Below are positions 1 to 9,862 of a stretch of DNA of 64,000 bases, piece after piece. A program made the translations under genes and the position numbers. Where the stretch lies: positions 186,001 to 250,000 of the forward strand of contig JBMNHZ010000009.1 of assembly GCA_050950645.1 (NCBI GenBank), in the 5' to 3' direction. The stretch's first letter is position 1. Each line of letters opens with the position of its first letter. A model generated the notes under the pieces. The model did not search any database. It was given only the letters and a program-made list of their open reading frames with translations, and had not been told where the DNA came from. This DNA is from BRH-c25 sp012519325 (GTDB taxonomy: Bacteria; Bacillota; Clostridia; Lutisporales; Lutisporaceae).

Positions 1-914
1 AAAAAGATAAGAGGGCTGCCGCAAGACTGATTTCAATGTTGGAAAACGGAGAATCAGAAGCAGTTCAAATAATAAAAGAGTGCTACGGCATGACAGGACA
101 TGCCAGGATTATTGGTGTTACCGGACCACCGGGAGCCGGCAAGAGTACTGTAACGGATAAGCTTGCCAAGCAGCTACGGAAAGAGGAGAAGCAAGTAGGG
201 ATAATAGCTGTTGATCCTACAAGTCCCTTTACAGGGGGGGCAATCCTTGGAGACAGGGTAAGGATGGCTGATCTAAATGCTGATCCTGGGGTTTTTATAA
301 GAAGCATGGGTACCAGGGGGGCATTGGGAGGCCTGTCAAAGGCAGTTCATGGGGCTGTCAAGGTTCTGGATATCTTCGGAATGGACTACATATTTATTGA
401 GACGGTGGGCGTAGGGCAGTCTGAAGTTGATATTGTGAAGCTTGCGGATACTGTTATTATGGTCATGGTGCCGGGACTGGGAGACGACATACAGGCTATA
501 AAGGCAGGAATTATGGAAATTGGAGATATTTTTGCAGTAAATAAATCAGATAGGGACGGTGCGGATCGTACGGCCATCGAAATAGAAGCCATGCTTGATC
601 TAAACAGGAATGAAGGATACAGGCCTCCCGTATTGAACATAATTGCACGGGACAATGTGGGCATTGAAGAGCTTCTGAGTCTTATTGAAAAGCATTGGGA
701 GTATGAGAATAAAAGCGGAAGCTATAAGCAGAAAAAATTCAAAAGGTTGAAAACAGAAGTAATGGATATTTTCAGAGAGTCAGTTATGAGAACCTTGTAC
801 AGCATGAGCAAGGAATCCAATATTATTGATGAATTGGTGTATAAGGTAATTGATAGACAGATGGATCCTTATTCGGCTGCAGAGAGGTTAATGGATGAAT
901 TAACCAAGAAGTAA
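1..914 (+). CDS. meaB: Methylmalonyl-CoA mutase-associated GTPase MeaB, 5' end outside the window
   Basis: G3E-type GTPase that, in the known family, protects and reloads adenosylcobalamin-dependent methylmalonyl-CoA mutase. The reading frame is already open from base 3, and the residues before the first ATG (base 36) look like MeaB N-terminus (DKRAAARLISMLENG), so the true start lies upstream of the window. The Walker A loop GPPGAGKST is at bases 123-149, and the guanine-specificity motif NKSD is near base 540. About 302 residues are visible, nearly the full family length. The gene precedes the epimerase and the decarboxylase genes on the same strand with only a 71-base gap, so it is probably part of the same operon. 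The mutase subunits are not in view and are expected to the left. Confidence 0.93.
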   Translation, partial: KDKRAAARLISMLENGESEAVQIIKECYGMTGHARIIGVTGPPGAGKSTVTDKLAKQLRKEEKQVGIIAVDPTSPFTGGAILGDRVRMADLNADPGVFIRSMGTRGALGGLSKAVHGAVKVLDIFGMDYIFIETVGVGQSEVDIVKLADTVIMVMVPGLGDDIQAIKAGIMEIGDIFAVNKSDRDGADRTAIEIEAMLDLNRNEGYRPPVLNIIARDNVGIEELLSLIEKHWEYENKSGSYKQKKFKRLKTEVMDIFRESVMRTLYSMSKESNIIDELVYKVIDRQMDPYSAAERLMDELTKK

Positions 915-985
915 AGCCATAATTAATGGTGTTATATATTATGTGTAGAAGCTTGAAAGAACAATAGACGAAAGGAGGTATTCAA

Positions 986-1387
986 TTGGTAAGCAAGATA
1001 GACCATATAGGTATAGCAGTCGCTAATCTTGATGAAGCGGTAAAGCTTTACAAGGATGTATTGGGGCTGGAGCTTCATGGAACAGAAGTAATTCCCGAGC
1101 AAAAGGTAAGAGTGGCATTCCTGCCGGTAGGGGATACTGAAGTAGAGCTTTTGGAATCCACATCAACCGAGGGGCCAATAGCAAAGTTTATCCAAGCAAA
1201 AGGCCAGGGAATTCAACATATAGCCTTTAGGGTGGATGATATTGAGGCGGCACTTGAAGAAATGAAAATAAAAGGCATGAGGCTCATCGATGAAAAGCCA
1301 AGATATGGGGCCGGTGGTGCAAAAATAGCATTCCTACACCCTAAGAGTACTAACGGTGTTTTGATAGAGCTTTGTGAAAGAAAGTAA
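986..1387 (+). CDS. mce: Methylmalonyl-CoA epimerase
   Basis: Small vicinal-oxygen-chelate (glyoxalase-fold) enzyme of 133 residues, the usual length. It interconverts the (2R) and (2S) forms of methylmalonyl-CoA, supplying the mutase or the decarboxylase. Two beta-alpha-beta units are visible: [22 protein letters not shown] at the N-terminus (first metal-ligand His) and [16 protein letters not shown] in the middle (second metal-ligand His), with a Glu ligand in GVLIELCE at the C-terminus. The start is a TTG placed 6 bases after a strong AAAGGAGGT ribosome-binding site at 971-979. No closer ATG has a site. It lies between meaB and mmdA. Confidence 0.93.
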   Translation: MVSKIDHIGIAVANLDEAVKLYKDVLGLELHGTEVIPEQKVRVAFLPVGDTEVELLESTSTEGPIAKFIQAKGQGIQHIAFRVDDIEAALEEMKIKGMRLIDEKPRYGAGGAKIAFLHPKSTNGVLIELCERK

Positions 1388-1412
1388 TAGCATAAAAAAT
1401 GGAGGAGATTCT

Positions 1413-2960
1413 ATGTCAATAGATAAGATTAACGACTTGCACAGCAGGCTGGATAAAATCGCAGCAGCGGGGGGAGCCGACAGAATAGAAAAGCAGCATA
1501 AGGCCGGAAAGCTTACCGCAAGGGAAAGAATCAACCTGCTGATGGATCCGGACAGCTTTATCGAACTGGATGCATTTGTAAAACACAGATGCAATGAGTT
1601 CGGTATGGAGGCTGTGGATGCTCCTGCAGAAGGAGTTGTTACGGGCTACGGTACCGTAGACGGAAGGCTGGTGTATGTTTATGCACAGGATTTTACCGTT
1701 ATAGGTGGTTCTCTTGGTGAAATGCATGCAAAGAAAATATGCAAGGTATTGGATTTGGCAATGAAAATGGGAGCACCTGTAGTAGGGATAAACGATTCCG
1801 GCGGAGCAAGGATTCAGGAAGGTGTTGACGCCTTGTCGGGATACGGAAATATTTTCTACAGGAATACCATTGCATCGGGGGTTGTCCCGCAGATATCGGT
1901 AATTATGGGGCCCTGTGCAGGGGGGGCGGTTTACTCTCCTGCCCTTACGGATTTTACATTCATGGTTGACAAAACAAGCCAGATGTTCATAACAGGACCA
2001 CAGGTTATAAAGGCAGTTACAGGGGAAGAGGTCACTCCGGAAGAGCTGGGAGGTGCCATGACTCACAACAGAACAAGCGGAGTGGCACATTTCATGAGTT
2101 CCGATGAAAAGACCTGCATCGAAGACATAAAGAGACTTCTGAGTTTTCTGCCTTCAAATAATCTTGAGGCTGCGCCGATATTTGAAACCGATGATGATAT
2201 AAACAGAATTGAAGAGGAATTAAATACAATTGTTCCCGATAATCCCAATAAGCCCTACGATATGAAGGATGTCATCAGAGCAATTGTGGATAATGGGGAT
2301 TTCATGGAAGTGCAGGAGTACTATGCACAGAACATAGTAACAGCCTATGCCCGTATAAACGGAGCAAGCATAGGTATAATAGCGAATCAGCCTAAGGTTC
2401 TGGCAGGCTGTTTGGATATTAACGCTTCGGATAAGGCCGGAAGATTCATAAGAACCTGTGATGCCTTCAATATTCCGATACTAAATCTGGTTGACGTACC
2501 GGGCTTTCTTCCGGGAACTAACCAGGAATACGGAGGAATCATAAGGCACGGGGCCAAGATGCTTTATGCCTATTCTGAAGCCACAGTTCCAAAGGTTACC
2601 ATGATAGTAAGAAAGGCTTACGGAGGGGCATATCTTGCAATGTGCAGCAAGGATCTCGGAGCCGATATGGTATTTGCATGGCCTTCAGCGGAAATTGCAG
2701 TTATGGGACCTGACGGAGCAGCCAATATAATATTCAAGAAGGATATCGAAGGAGCCGAGAATCCTGTGCAGACCCGGGCAGAAAAAATACAGGAGTACAA
2801 GGACAAATTTGCCACACCGTATATTGCAGCACAAAGGGGCTATGTTGACTTGGTTATTGAGCCCTCTGAGTCAAGACCGAGGCTGGCCAATGCCTTTGAA
2901 ATGCTTGCAAGCAAAAGAGAAAGTAGGCCTGCCAAGAAGCATGGCAATCTGCCTGTATAA
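1413..2960 (+). CDS. mmdA: Methylmalonyl-CoA decarboxylase alpha subunit (carboxyltransferase)
   Basis: 515-residue biotin-dependent carboxyltransferase with two crotonase-fold halves. It moves the carboxyl group of methylmalonyl-CoA to the biotin of MmdC. The N-terminal half carries [13 protein letters not shown], and the C-terminal half carries [18 protein letters not shown] followed by [15 protein letters not shown], all typical of the MmdA/PccB family. I chose ATG 1413 because GGAGGAG at 1401-1407 lies 5 bases before it. The frame is open further upstream but into the epimerase end. Propionyl-CoA carboxylase beta subunit is the main alternative, and the adjacent membrane subunits favour the sodium-pump decarboxylase. 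Confidence 0.93.
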   Translation: MSIDKINDLHSRLDKIAAAGGADRIEKQHKAGKLTARERINLLMDPDSFIELDAFVKHRCNEFGMEAVDAPAEGVVTGYGTVDGRLVYVYAQDFTVIGGSLGEMHAKKICKVLDLAMKMGAPVVGINDSGGARIQEGVDALSGYGNIFYRNTIASGVVPQISVIMGPCAGGAVYSPALTDFTFMVDKTSQMFITGPQVIKAVTGEEVTPEELGGAMTHNRTSGVAHFMSSDEKTCIEDIKRLLSFLPSNNLEAAPIFETDDDINRIEEELNTIVPDNPNKPYDMKDVIRAIVDNGDFMEVQEYYAQNIVTAYARINGASIGIIANQPKVLAGCLDINASDKAGRFIRTCDAFNIPILNLVDVPGFLPGTNQEYGGIIRHGAKMLYAYSEATVPKVTMIVRKAYGGAYLAMCSKDLGADMVFAWPSAEIAVMGPDGAANIIFKKDIEGAENPVQTRAEKIQEYKDKFATPYIAAQRGYVDLVIEPSESRPRLANAFEMLASKRESRPAKKHGNLPV

Positions 2961-2977
2961 AGGGGGGAGGAATAGAA

Positions 2978-3340
2978 ATGACTAGTGCGTCAGAAATGTT
3001 GGGATATGGTTTAATAGTTACTTTAGTAGGTATGGGAGTAGTCTTTACAGTCCTCGTTGGCCTTTCATACATGCTTGATGTGTTAAAGCTTTTATCCAAG
3101 GCTGGAACTGCAGAAAAAAAAAATGAGCCTGTCAAAATAGATAGTGTTGAAGAACCGGAAGAAGCTGTCAGCACCTTGGTAGAAGACAATGGAGAATTGA
3201 TAGCGGTAATAAGCGCAGCCGTAGCTGCTTTTATGGGGAATAACAGAAATTTTGCAGTCAGATCTATTAACAGAGTGGAAGACAATACTCCTGCATGGGC
3301 AAAAATTGGGAGGCAGGAGCAGATGCTTAACAGATTATAG
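2978..3340 (+). CDS. mmdD: Sodium-pump decarboxylase delta/gamma subunit (OadG/MmdD family)
   Basis: 120-residue protein with one N-terminal membrane helix (residues about 7-28, GLIVTLVGMGVVFTVLVGLSYM), then an acidic linker and a short C-terminal tail ending in AWAKIGRQEQ. This is the layout of the OadG/MmdD subunit that holds the carboxyltransferase and the biotin carrier to the membrane subunit. It lies 17 bases after mmdA and 13 bases before mmdC, so co-translation is likely. A run of A residues at 3115-3123 encodes the Glu-Lys-Lys-Asn linker. Confidence 0.88.
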   Translation: MTSASEMLGYGLIVTLVGMGVVFTVLVGLSYMLDVLKLLSKAGTAEKKNEPVKIDSVEEPEEAVSTLVEDNGELIAVISAAVAAFMGNNRNFAVRSINRVEDNTPAWAKIGRQEQMLNRL

Positions 3341-3353
3341 GAGGAATTAAGAA

Positions 3354-3761
3354 ATGAAAAAGTTTTTAATAAATGTTAACGGAAACAGCTATGAGGTTGA
3401 AGTAGAGGAGGTAAAGGAGGGAACTGTTGTTGCAGAACCTCGCGCAGCAGCGCCGGCACCTGCACCTGCAGTAAAAACTGCGGCACCAAAACCAGCAGCG
3501 GCACCTGCGCCAAAACCAGCAGCAGCACCGGCGGCAGTACCTGCAGGAGCAGCCACAGTTACATCTCCAATGCCCGGTACAATACTGGCAGTTAACGTCA
3601 AAGTTGGTGAAACGGTAAAAAAAGGACAGGTACTGTGCATACTTGAAGCAATGAAGATGGAAAATGAAATAATGGCACCGGGAGAAGCAGTGGTAGCTTC
3701 AATAGAAGTAAGTGCAGGAGATTCAGTAAATACAGGACAGGTTCTGATTGTGCTTAAATAG
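3354..3761 (+). CDS. mmdC: Biotin carboxyl carrier subunit of methylmalonyl-CoA decarboxylase
   Basis: 135-residue biotinyl carrier. Residues 1-25 are a short beta-rich leader. Residues about 28-68 are a flexible Ala/Pro-rich linker with repeated PKPAAAPA units. Residues 69-135 are the biotinyl domain with EAMKMEN, and Lys101 is the expected biotinylation site. The swinging arm carries CO2 from MmdA to MmdB. The spacing to mmdD is 13 bases with AGGAGG as ribosome-binding site. The biotin ligase that should modify it (birA) lies about 1.4 kb downstream. Confidence 0.95.
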   Translation: MKKFLINVNGNSYEVEVEEVKEGTVVAEPRAAAPAPAPAVKTAAPKPAAAPAPKPAAAPAAVPAGAATVTSPMPGTILAVNVKVGETVKKGQVLCILEAMKMENEIMAPGEAVVASIEVSAGDSVNTGQVLIVLK

Positions 3762-3791
3762 GCAATCAAAACTGCGAATGGGGGAATAGAA

Positions 3792-5006
3792 ATGTCTTTG
3801 GTCAATGCTTTGTACGATTTTTTCCTGACCATGGGATTCTCTGCCATAACATGGCAGGAAATCGTGATGCTTTTAATATCGTTTGTTTTGATATATTTAG
3901 CTCTTGTAAAGGGCTTTGAACCATTATTGTTGTTGCCTATTGCCTTTGGAATGCTTCTTGCCAACCTACCCTTGGCAGGGCTCAATGCAGAACCTGTATA
4001 TGAGATTGTTACGAATCCCGTAACAGGAGAGCATACCCATCAGATGGTTAGCGCCGGCGGCTTGTTATATTGGTTATATAGGGGAGTCAAGCTTGGAATA
4101 TATCCGCCTCTCATATTCCTGGGAGTCGGAGCAATGACAGATTTCGGACCCCTTATTGCCAATCCGCGAAGTATACTTTTGGGAGCCGCGGCACAGTTTG
4201 GAATTTTTACAACCTTCCTGGGTGCATTGGCACTGAACTTCATACCCGGCCTTGGATTTAATATTCCTGAAGCAGCTTCTATAGGTATAATCGGAGGAGC
4301 GGACGGACCGACAGCCATTTATCTTACCGCAAAGCTGGCACCTCATCTGCTGGGACCGATTGCAGTAGCCGCATATTCATATATGGCTTTAGTGCCTTTG
4401 ATTCAGCCTCCGATTATGAAAGCCTTGACTACCAAAGCTGAAAGGGAAATAGCCATGGAACAGCTGAGGCCTGTTTCAAAGCTTGAAAGAATAGTATTCC
4501 CGGTATTGGTTACAGTAGTTGTTTCATTAGTTTTGCCGGCAGCGGCGTCCTTGGTTGGCATGCTCATGTTAGGCAATCTGCTTAGAGAAGCAGCGACAAT
4601 GCAGAGTACTTTGAACAGATTGATGAAAACCGCGGAAGGGGAATTGATGAACATAGTTGTTATTTTCCTTGGTACTACCGTAGGAGCTACAGCTAACGGG
4701 GAATTGTTCCTCTCTCCCAGTACCTTGGCGATTATCCTTCTGGGTTTGGCGGCTTTCTCCATTGGAACAGCTACAGGAGTAATATTTGGAAAAATAATGT
4801 GCAAAATGACAGGGGGAAAGGTAAACCCACTGATAGGCTCGGCAGGAGTATCCGCAGTGCCCATGGCAGCCAGAGTATCACAGAAGGTGGGACAGGAGGC
4901 GAACCCTTCAAACTTCCTTTTGATGCATGCGATGGGACCAAACGTTGCAGGAGTTATCGGATCTGCAGTTGCAGCCGGTGTCCTTCTTTCGATGTGTAGT
5001 TTTTAA
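3792..5006 (+). CDS. mmdB: Methylmalonyl-CoA decarboxylase beta subunit, Na+ pump (OadB/MmdB family)
   Basis: 404-residue polytopic membrane protein with roughly nine to eleven hydrophobic segments. It decarboxylates carboxybiotin and couples this to Na+ export. Family signatures are visible: [17 protein letters not shown], the conserved [10 protein letters not shown] segment in the middle, and [18 protein letters not shown] plus a C-terminal [18 protein letters not shown]. Length matches the family. It is the last gene of the operon and is followed 11 bases later by a Rho-independent terminator. Confidence 0.94.
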   Translation: MSLVNALYDFFLTMGFSAITWQEIVMLLISFVLIYLALVKGFEPLLLLPIAFGMLLANLPLAGLNAEPVYEIVTNPVTGEHTHQMVSAGGLLYWLYRGVKLGIYPPLIFLGVGAMTDFGPLIANPRSILLGAAAQFGIFTTFLGALALNFIPGLGFNIPEAASIGIIGGADGPTAIYLTAKLAPHLLGPIAVAAYSYMALVPLIQPPIMKALTTKAEREIAMEQLRPVSKLERIVFPVLVTVVVSLVLPAAASLVGMLMLGNLLREAATMQSTLNRLMKTAEGELMNIVVIFLGTTVGATANGELFLSPSTLAIILLGLAAFSIGTATGVIFGKIMCKMTGGKVNPLIGSAGVSAVPMAARVSQKVGQEANPSNFLLMHAMGPNVAGVIGSAVAAGVLLSMCSF

Positions 5007-5016
5007 AAATACTTAT

Positions 5017-5047
5017 AAAATCAGACAAGAAATTGTCTGATTTTTTT
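5017..5047 (+). terminator. Rho-independent terminator of the mmd operon
   Basis: Stem AAATCAGACAA / TTGTCTGATTT with a GAAA tetraloop, directly followed by a T run. It ends the meaB-mce-mmdADCB transcript before birA. Confidence 0.88.
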
Positions 5048-5148
5048 ATAATTGTAGTAAAATAATATATAGGGTGCCAGATTCGAGGCATGAGGCTCCA
5101 GGTGTCGAAGACGGGCTTTATAGCATGGTCGGGTAATGAGGTGTTAGA

Positions 5149-6138
5149 ATGAGGAATAAGATACTTGAAGAATTGAAAGCAAATAGCGGGCAGGCGGTAT
5201 CAGGAGAAGAGATAAGCAGGCGGCTGGGGATTTCCCGTACGGCTGTATGGAAGCATATAAGTAAGCTTCGCAGCGAGGGTTATAGGATAGAATCCAATAC
5301 CAACAGCGGATATAAGCTGTTAGGGAATCCTGACATCCTGTCATCAATTGAATTAGAACCTTTTTTACGTACAGAATTCGTAGGGAGAAATATAGTTTAT
5401 TTCGATAGCATTGACTCTACCAATACATATGCAAAGAAAAGAGCCGAGGATAATTTCCAGGAAGGTACCGTAGTGATTGCTGATGAACAGACCGGCGGAA
5501 GGGGAAGGCTTGGAAGGCATTGGGTTTCCACCAAGGGAAAGGGCATATGGATGACCATTATGCTGAAGCCCGACATACTGCCTTACGATGGGCCAAAGCT
5601 GGCAATTGCTGCTGCCCTTGCCGCGGCTAATGCAATCCGTAATTGCTGCCAACTAAATGCAGAAATAAAATGGCCTAATGACATAGTTGCAGGAGGGAAA
5701 AAGCTTTGCGGGATACTTATCGAAATGAGCGCAGAGGCTGATGTAATAAAATATATTGTCATAGGAATCGGGATAAATGCAAACATGGATAATGATGACT
5801 TCGGACAGGAAATATCAAGCACTGCCACATCGGTAAGTATTGAAACAGGCAAGCCTGTATCAAGAAAAGCCCTGGCAGCTTCCGTGATGTTTGAGTTTGA
5901 GCAGTTATACAAAGTTTTTATAAGGAATGGAAGCATCAAGGACTTTTTGGAGGATTATAAGAGTAAGTCTACAGTATTGGGGAAAGAGGTAAGGCTTATA
6001 AGTAAAAAAGAGGAAATCACTGGAATAGCTATGGATATATCCGAGGAAGGTCATCTTGTTGTAAGGCTTGCAGACGGGTCATTAAGGGAGATAATGTCCG
6101 GAGAAGTTTCAGTAAGGGGTATGTACGGATATATATGA
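5149..6138 (+). CDS. birA: Biotin-protein ligase / biotin operon repressor
   Basis: 329-residue BirA. Residues 1-60 form the winged helix (GEEISRRLGISRTAVWKHISKL), so it is the bifunctional repressor type. The ligase domain shows DSIDSTNTYAKK (residues 86-97), the biotinyl-AMP loop GRGRLGRHW (117-125) and KWPNDI near residue 181. It makes biotinyl-5'-AMP and attaches biotin to carrier lysines such as that of MmdC. It stands behind the mmd terminator and begins a second gene run with coaX and dusB. The promoter is not obvious in the 100 bases upstream. Confidence 0.95.
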   Translation: MRNKILEELKANSGQAVSGEEISRRLGISRTAVWKHISKLRSEGYRIESNTNSGYKLLGNPDILSSIELEPFLRTEFVGRNIVYFDSIDSTNTYAKKRAEDNFQEGTVVIADEQTGGRGRLGRHWVSTKGKGIWMTIMLKPDILPYDGPKLAIAAALAAANAIRNCCQLNAEIKWPNDIVAGGKKLCGILIEMSAEADVIKYIVIGIGINANMDNDDFGQEISSTATSVSIETGKPVSRKALAASVMFEFEQLYKVFIRNGSIKDFLEDYKSKSTVLGKEVRLISKKEEITGIAMDISEEGHLVVRLADGSLREIMSGEVSVRGMYGYI

Positions 6139-6266
6139 GAAACAGATTCATTGAAAAAATGCAGAAGTGGTGCTAAAATTAATGCGTAGTAGGTAACTTG
6201 CAGCTTTATGCAAGTATAGAGGAAGATATTAAGTAAGATAATACCAATATGTATGGGAGGCTTATT

Positions 6267-7037
6267 ATGATACTTGTAATAGACGTTGGGAATACCAATA
6301 TTTTGCTAGGAATCTATGATGACAGAAAGCTTGTAAGTTATTGGAGAATAAAAACCGATGCGGAAAAGACCTCTGATGAATATGGGATGATAATAAATCA
6401 GTTGTTCGAACTTAGAGGATACAAGTTTTCTGATATCGAATCGATAGTGATATGTTCTGTTGTACCTCCCATTATGTATTCTCTTGAACACATGACAAGA
6501 AAGTATTTTAACAGGGAGCCGCTGATTGTGGGGCCAGGCATCAAAACAGGCATGAATGTCAAATATGATAATCCCAAGGAAGTGGGGACGGACAGGATAG
6601 TGAATGCTGTCGCAGCATACGAGCTTTACGGGGGACCACTTATAATTGTCGACTTTGGTACGGCGACTACTTTTTGTGTAGTGTCAAAAAATGGAGAATA
6701 CCTTGGGGGAGCAATATCTCCCGGCATCAGAATATCTATGGATGCACTTTTTCAAAGGACTGCCAAGCTGCCAAGGGTCGAGCTTGTGAAGCCCGGCACT
6801 GTAATATGCAAAAACACAGTAAACAGCATACAGTCCGGGGCGATCTACGGTTATGTAGGACAGGTGGATTACATTGTCAAGCGTATGAAAAAAGAGCTTG
6901 GAGACATGAATACAAAGGTTATAGCTACAGGAGGACTCTCAAAGCTCATAGCTTCAGAATCAGAAACCATTGATATAGTAAATGGTTTGATTACCCTTGA
7001 AGGTTTGAGAATAATATATGATAGAAACAGGGAATGA
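6267..7037 (+). CDS. coaX: Type III pantothenate kinase
   Basis: 256-residue ASKHA-fold kinase for the first step of coenzyme A synthesis. The phosphate-binding loop [10 protein letters not shown] is at residues 5-14. The central block [12 protein letters not shown] and VDFGTATTF, then GGAISPGI, are the family motifs. I chose ATG 6267, preceded by GGGAGG at 6255-6260. An in-frame ATG 18 bases upstream overlaps that site and is less likely. A small hairpin ACTTGCA / TGCAAGT sits at 6196-6215 in the leader without a T run. The stop codon overlaps the dusB start (ATGA). Confidence 0.95.
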   Translation: MILVIDVGNTNILLGIYDDRKLVSYWRIKTDAEKTSDEYGMIINQLFELRGYKFSDIESIVICSVVPPIMYSLEHMTRKYFNREPLIVGPGIKTGMNVKYDNPKEVGTDRIVNAVAAYELYGGPLIIVDFGTATTFCVVSKNGEYLGGAISPGIRISMDALFQRTAKLPRVELVKPGTVICKNTVNSIQSGAIYGYVGQVDYIVKRMKKELGDMNTKVIATGGLSKLIASESETIDIVNGLITLEGLRIIYDRNRE

Positions 7038-8035
7038 TAGTGGACTTTATGCAGATAGGAAATGTAAAGCTGGAAAATAATGTTTTTTTAGCTCCAATGG
7101 CAGGAGTTACCGACATGGCTTTCAGGATACTATGCAAGAGGCAGGGCTGCGGCCTTACTTATACGGAAATGGTCAGTGCCAAAGGGCTGCACTATAAGAG
7201 TGATAATACTGCAGCACTGTTGGAGGTAGCGGAAGAAGAGAGGCCTGCAGCAGTGCAGGTCTTCGGTAGTGAGCATGAGATAGTGGCAGAGGCTGCGAGA
7301 CGGGCAGAGGCCGGTGGAGCAGCTATAATTGACATAAATATGGGGTGCCCTACACCTAAGATAGTGAAGAACGGCGATGGAAGTGCTCTCATGAAAAGCC
7401 CGGAACGTGTGAGAGATATAGTAAGAAGTGTTGTTGCGGCAGTGAAGGTACCTGTCACTATAAAGATCAGGAAGGGTTGGGACGAGAAATCAGTCAATGC
7501 AGTAGAGATAGCATCCATTGCCGTCCTTGAAGGCGCTGCAGCGGTAACTGTCCATGGTAGGACAAGAGATCAGTTTTACAGCGGCACTGCCGACTGGAAT
7601 ATAATAAAACAAGTCAAAAAGGCTGTTAATATAGTGGTAATCGGAAACGGTGATATAACAACACCCTGGGATGCAAGGAGAATGCTTGAAGAAACCGGTT
7701 GTGACGCAGTAATGATTGGAAGGGGCGCTCGGGGGAATCCTTGGATATTTAAGAGAACCATAGAATATCTGCGGACAGGTGAATTACTGCCGGAACCTAC
7801 CTTTGAGCAAAGAATCCTGGCAATCATAGAGCACATGAAGATGGTCGCAGAACTTAAAGGAGAAGAAACAGGTGTAAAGGAGATGCGAAAGCATGCAGCC
7901 TGGTATCTTAAGGGTATGCCGGGTTCCACAAGAGTAAAGACGGAAATTTATAAGCTGACCATCTGCAGCCAGGTGAAGGATTTATTATCGCAGTATCTGG
8001 ATTATTTACAAAGGGGGTATCGCAAAACTAATTAG
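7034..8035 (+). CDS. dusB: tRNA-dihydrouridine synthase B
   Basis: 333-residue FMN-dependent TIM-barrel enzyme reducing uridines in the tRNA D-loop. N-terminal [14 protein letters not shown], the catalytic-cysteine block [18 protein letters not shown], the FMN phosphate region [11 protein letters not shown] and VIGNGDI, and C-terminal [13 protein letters not shown] are all present. The start codon overlaps the coaX stop by four bases (ATGA), so translation is coupled. A second ATG 15 bases in is a weaker alternative. The downstream palindrome at 8046-8101 could end the transcript. Confidence 0.95.
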   Translation: MIVDFMQIGNVKLENNVFLAPMAGVTDMAFRILCKRQGCGLTYTEMVSAKGLHYKSDNTAALLEVAEEERPAAVQVFGSEHEIVAEAARRAEAGGAAIIDINMGCPTPKIVKNGDGSALMKSPERVRDIVRSVVAAVKVPVTIKIRKGWDEKSVNAVEIASIAVLEGAAAVTVHGRTRDQFYSGTADWNIIKQVKKAVNIVVIGNGDITTPWDARRMLEETGCDAVMIGRGARGNPWIFKRTIEYLRTGELLPEPTFEQRILAIIEHMKMVAELKGEETGVKEMRKHAAWYLKGMPGSTRVKTEIYKLTICSQVKDLLSQYLDYLQRGYRKTN

Positions 8036-8045
8036 CAATTAGGAC

Positions 8046-8101
8046 GGACATGGGGACGTTTCTCCTGTCTCACTGGAGACACGAGAAACGTCCCCGTGTC
8101 C
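8046..8101. repeat. REP-like long palindrome downstream of dusB
   Basis: Arms of 19 bases (8046-8064 and 8083-8101) pair over their full length with one G-T wobble. The outer core is GGGGACGTTTCTC / GAGAAACGTCCCC. The 18-base loop holds a nested stem GTCTC / GAGAC. There is no T run, so this is not a standard terminator. Sequences with such GGGGACG cores occur as dispersed repeats in clostridial genomes (recalled, not checked). A further copy of the CCATGTCC end follows at about 8107-8114. Confidence 0.7.
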
Positions 8102-8254
8102 TTCACCCATGTCCTTCATTCTTTTACGGCGCAGTCAGCAGTTATTGGAAGAACTGCGGATAAAATTATGTATTGTGAATAAAATATATAAGTATTAAAA
8201 TAGAGCTGTATACAATATGGTGCACATGAATAATTTTTGATTTGAGGTGTGGCT

Positions 8255-8779
8255 ATGAATCTTATAAGGATAGGAGAAAAGGTAATAAGTATTCCAAGGA
8301 TCAACAACAAAATAAATGAGATTCTGCAGTGCCGCATGCTTGGACTGTCACAACAGGAGACAGCCGATAAGCTGGGTGTAGAGCGTACCTTTATCTCACG
8401 GCTTGAGGGCATAGGGGAGATAAGGAAAGGGAAGAGCATAGCGGCAATAGGCTTTCCAATCAAGAACAGGGCAGAGGTTGAGAAGGTGCTGAAAACCTAT
8501 GGGGTTGACTATTTCTTGCTAATGTCTGAAGCTGAAAGAATAGATTATGTAAATAACTGCAGCGGTGCACAGCTTGCCAACAGGATAATAGAGCTTGTCA
8601 ATAAGCTCAGAGGGTTTGACATTGTTATTGTTATGGCTTCCGATTATTGGAACAGATTAGCCAGAGAATTGTTGGATAATAAAGTCATAGAGATTGATAT
8701 AGGAAAATCACCTATTAAGAAAGATGTCAATGTTAACCTGGATAATTTAACTGAAATATTAAAAACATTGAAAGGATAG
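8255..8779 (+). CDS. Helix-turn-helix protein, putative regulator of the next gene
   Basis: 174 residues from ATG 8255, which is preceded by GAGGTG; a GTG six bases earlier would overlap this site. Residues about 23-52 form a Cro/C1-type HTH (MLGLSQQETADKLGVERTFISRLE). The remaining 120 residues show no DNA-binding motif. They have alternating beta/alpha hydrophobic blocks (VDYFLLMSEAERIDYV, GFDIVIVMASDYWN) resembling a small Rossmann-like sensor. It lies 6 bases before the quinate-dehydrogenase-like gene, so the two are surely co-transcribed. The role is inferred only: sensing or control linked to the partner protein. Confidence 0.75.
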   Translation: MNLIRIGEKVISIPRINNKINEILQCRMLGLSQQETADKLGVERTFISRLEGIGEIRKGKSIAAIGFPIKNRAEVEKVLKTYGVDYFLLMSEAERIDYVNNCSGAQLANRIIELVNKLRGFDIVIVMASDYWNRLARELLDNKVIEIDIGKSPIKKDVNVNLDNLTEILKTLKG

Positions 8780-8785
8780 AATGAT

Positions 8786-9727
8786 ATGAAGCATGTAGTG
8801 AGTATAAGCATAGGTTCCTCCAGAAGAAACCACAGGGTGTCCCTGGATATCAACAATGAAGAGATTATTGTTGAAAGAATAGGCACCGATGGGGATATAC
8901 AGATGGCAATCAAACTTATACGAGAACTGGATGGAAAAGTAGATGCTTTTGGAATGGGAGGAATTGATGCATACCTGAGTGCAGGGAATGCCTGCTATAG
9001 GATAAGGGATGCAGTTCCAATATTGGAAGCCGCAAAGATTACACCTATGGTTGACGGCTCCGGTCTTAAGATGTCTCTTGAAAAGAATGTGCCGGGCTTT
9101 ATAAATGAAAATGTGGAAAGCATTAAAGGCAGGAGTGTATTTATGATGCCTGCCATCGACAGGTACGGTATGGCCGAAGGTTTCCAAAACCTGGGCTGCG
9201 AGCTTGTGCTTGGAGATCTTATGGTTGCGCTTGGTATTAACATACCGATAAGATCTCTGAAAATGCTGGATAGGATAGCAAGTATCATTGCCCCTATTGC
9301 CTGCCGGCTTCCATTTGAAATGCTATACCCTACAGGGAAGGAGCAGAATAAAGGAACCAGCAGGGCAGGGAAAATCGACAGGTTTTTTTATGAGGCTGAT
9401 ATTATTGCAGGGGATTTTCACTATATAAGGCAATATATGCCTGGGGGAATGCATGGGAAAATGGTTGTTACAAATACTGTGACCGATGAAGATGTAGAAT
9501 GGATTAAAAAGTGCGGGATACGTACCTTGGTTACATCGACGCCGAATCTGGGAGGCCGTTCTTTTGGCACCAATGTCATTGAGGCGGTACTGGTGGCTCT
9601 GATTGGCAAAAGAATTGATGAGATAACTGCAGAGGATTATTTGATGATGCTGAAGGAAATTGACTTTAGGCCAAGAGTGGAGCAATTTGAGAATGGAGAA
9701 TTGCCTAAGAAAGCATATATCCGCTAA
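8786..9727 (+). CDS. Conserved clostridial protein, 'quinate 5-dehydrogenase'-like
   Basis: 313-residue cytosolic protein of a family often labelled quinate 5-dehydrogenase in Clostridia. I see no proof of that activity. It begins with a beta strand and a short basic SSRRNHR segment, followed by the glycine-rich DAFGMGGIDAYLSAG (residues about 53-67), then a central GSGLKMSLEKNVPGF and a C-terminal TPNLGGRSFGTNVIEA. There is no clear GxGxxG dinucleotide loop. The layout is alpha/beta throughout, with no signal peptide and no membrane helix. It is paired with the HTH gene upstream and followed after 135 bases by another uncharacterised gene. Treat the enzyme name as provisional. Confidence 0.7.
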   Translation: MKHVVSISIGSSRRNHRVSLDINNEEIIVERIGTDGDIQMAIKLIRELDGKVDAFGMGGIDAYLSAGNACYRIRDAVPILEAAKITPMVDGSGLKMSLEKNVPGFINENVESIKGRSVFMMPAIDRYGMAEGFQNLGCELVLGDLMVALGINIPIRSLKMLDRIASIIAPIACRLPFEMLYPTGKEQNKGTSRAGKIDRFFYEADIIAGDFHYIRQYMPGGMHGKMVVTNTVTDEDVEWIKKCGIRTLVTSTPNLGGRSFGTNVIEAVLVALIGKRIDEITAEDYLMMLKEIDFRPRVEQFENGELPKKAYIR

Positions 9728-9862
9728 ACAGTTAATATTATTATAACGAGGTAAAAAGGACTTTCGTTATCCAACAAGCGGTGAACATATTTCCCAACTT
9801 GTTGAAACGCTCGGGTAGTTTTTTCACTTGTACAAGATTTCAATGTATTCGGAGGGGATGCT

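Noticed and set aside
8255..9727. Toxin-antitoxin pair
   Set aside because: The HTH protein is too long and the second gene is a 313-residue alpha/beta protein; neither resembles known toxin families.
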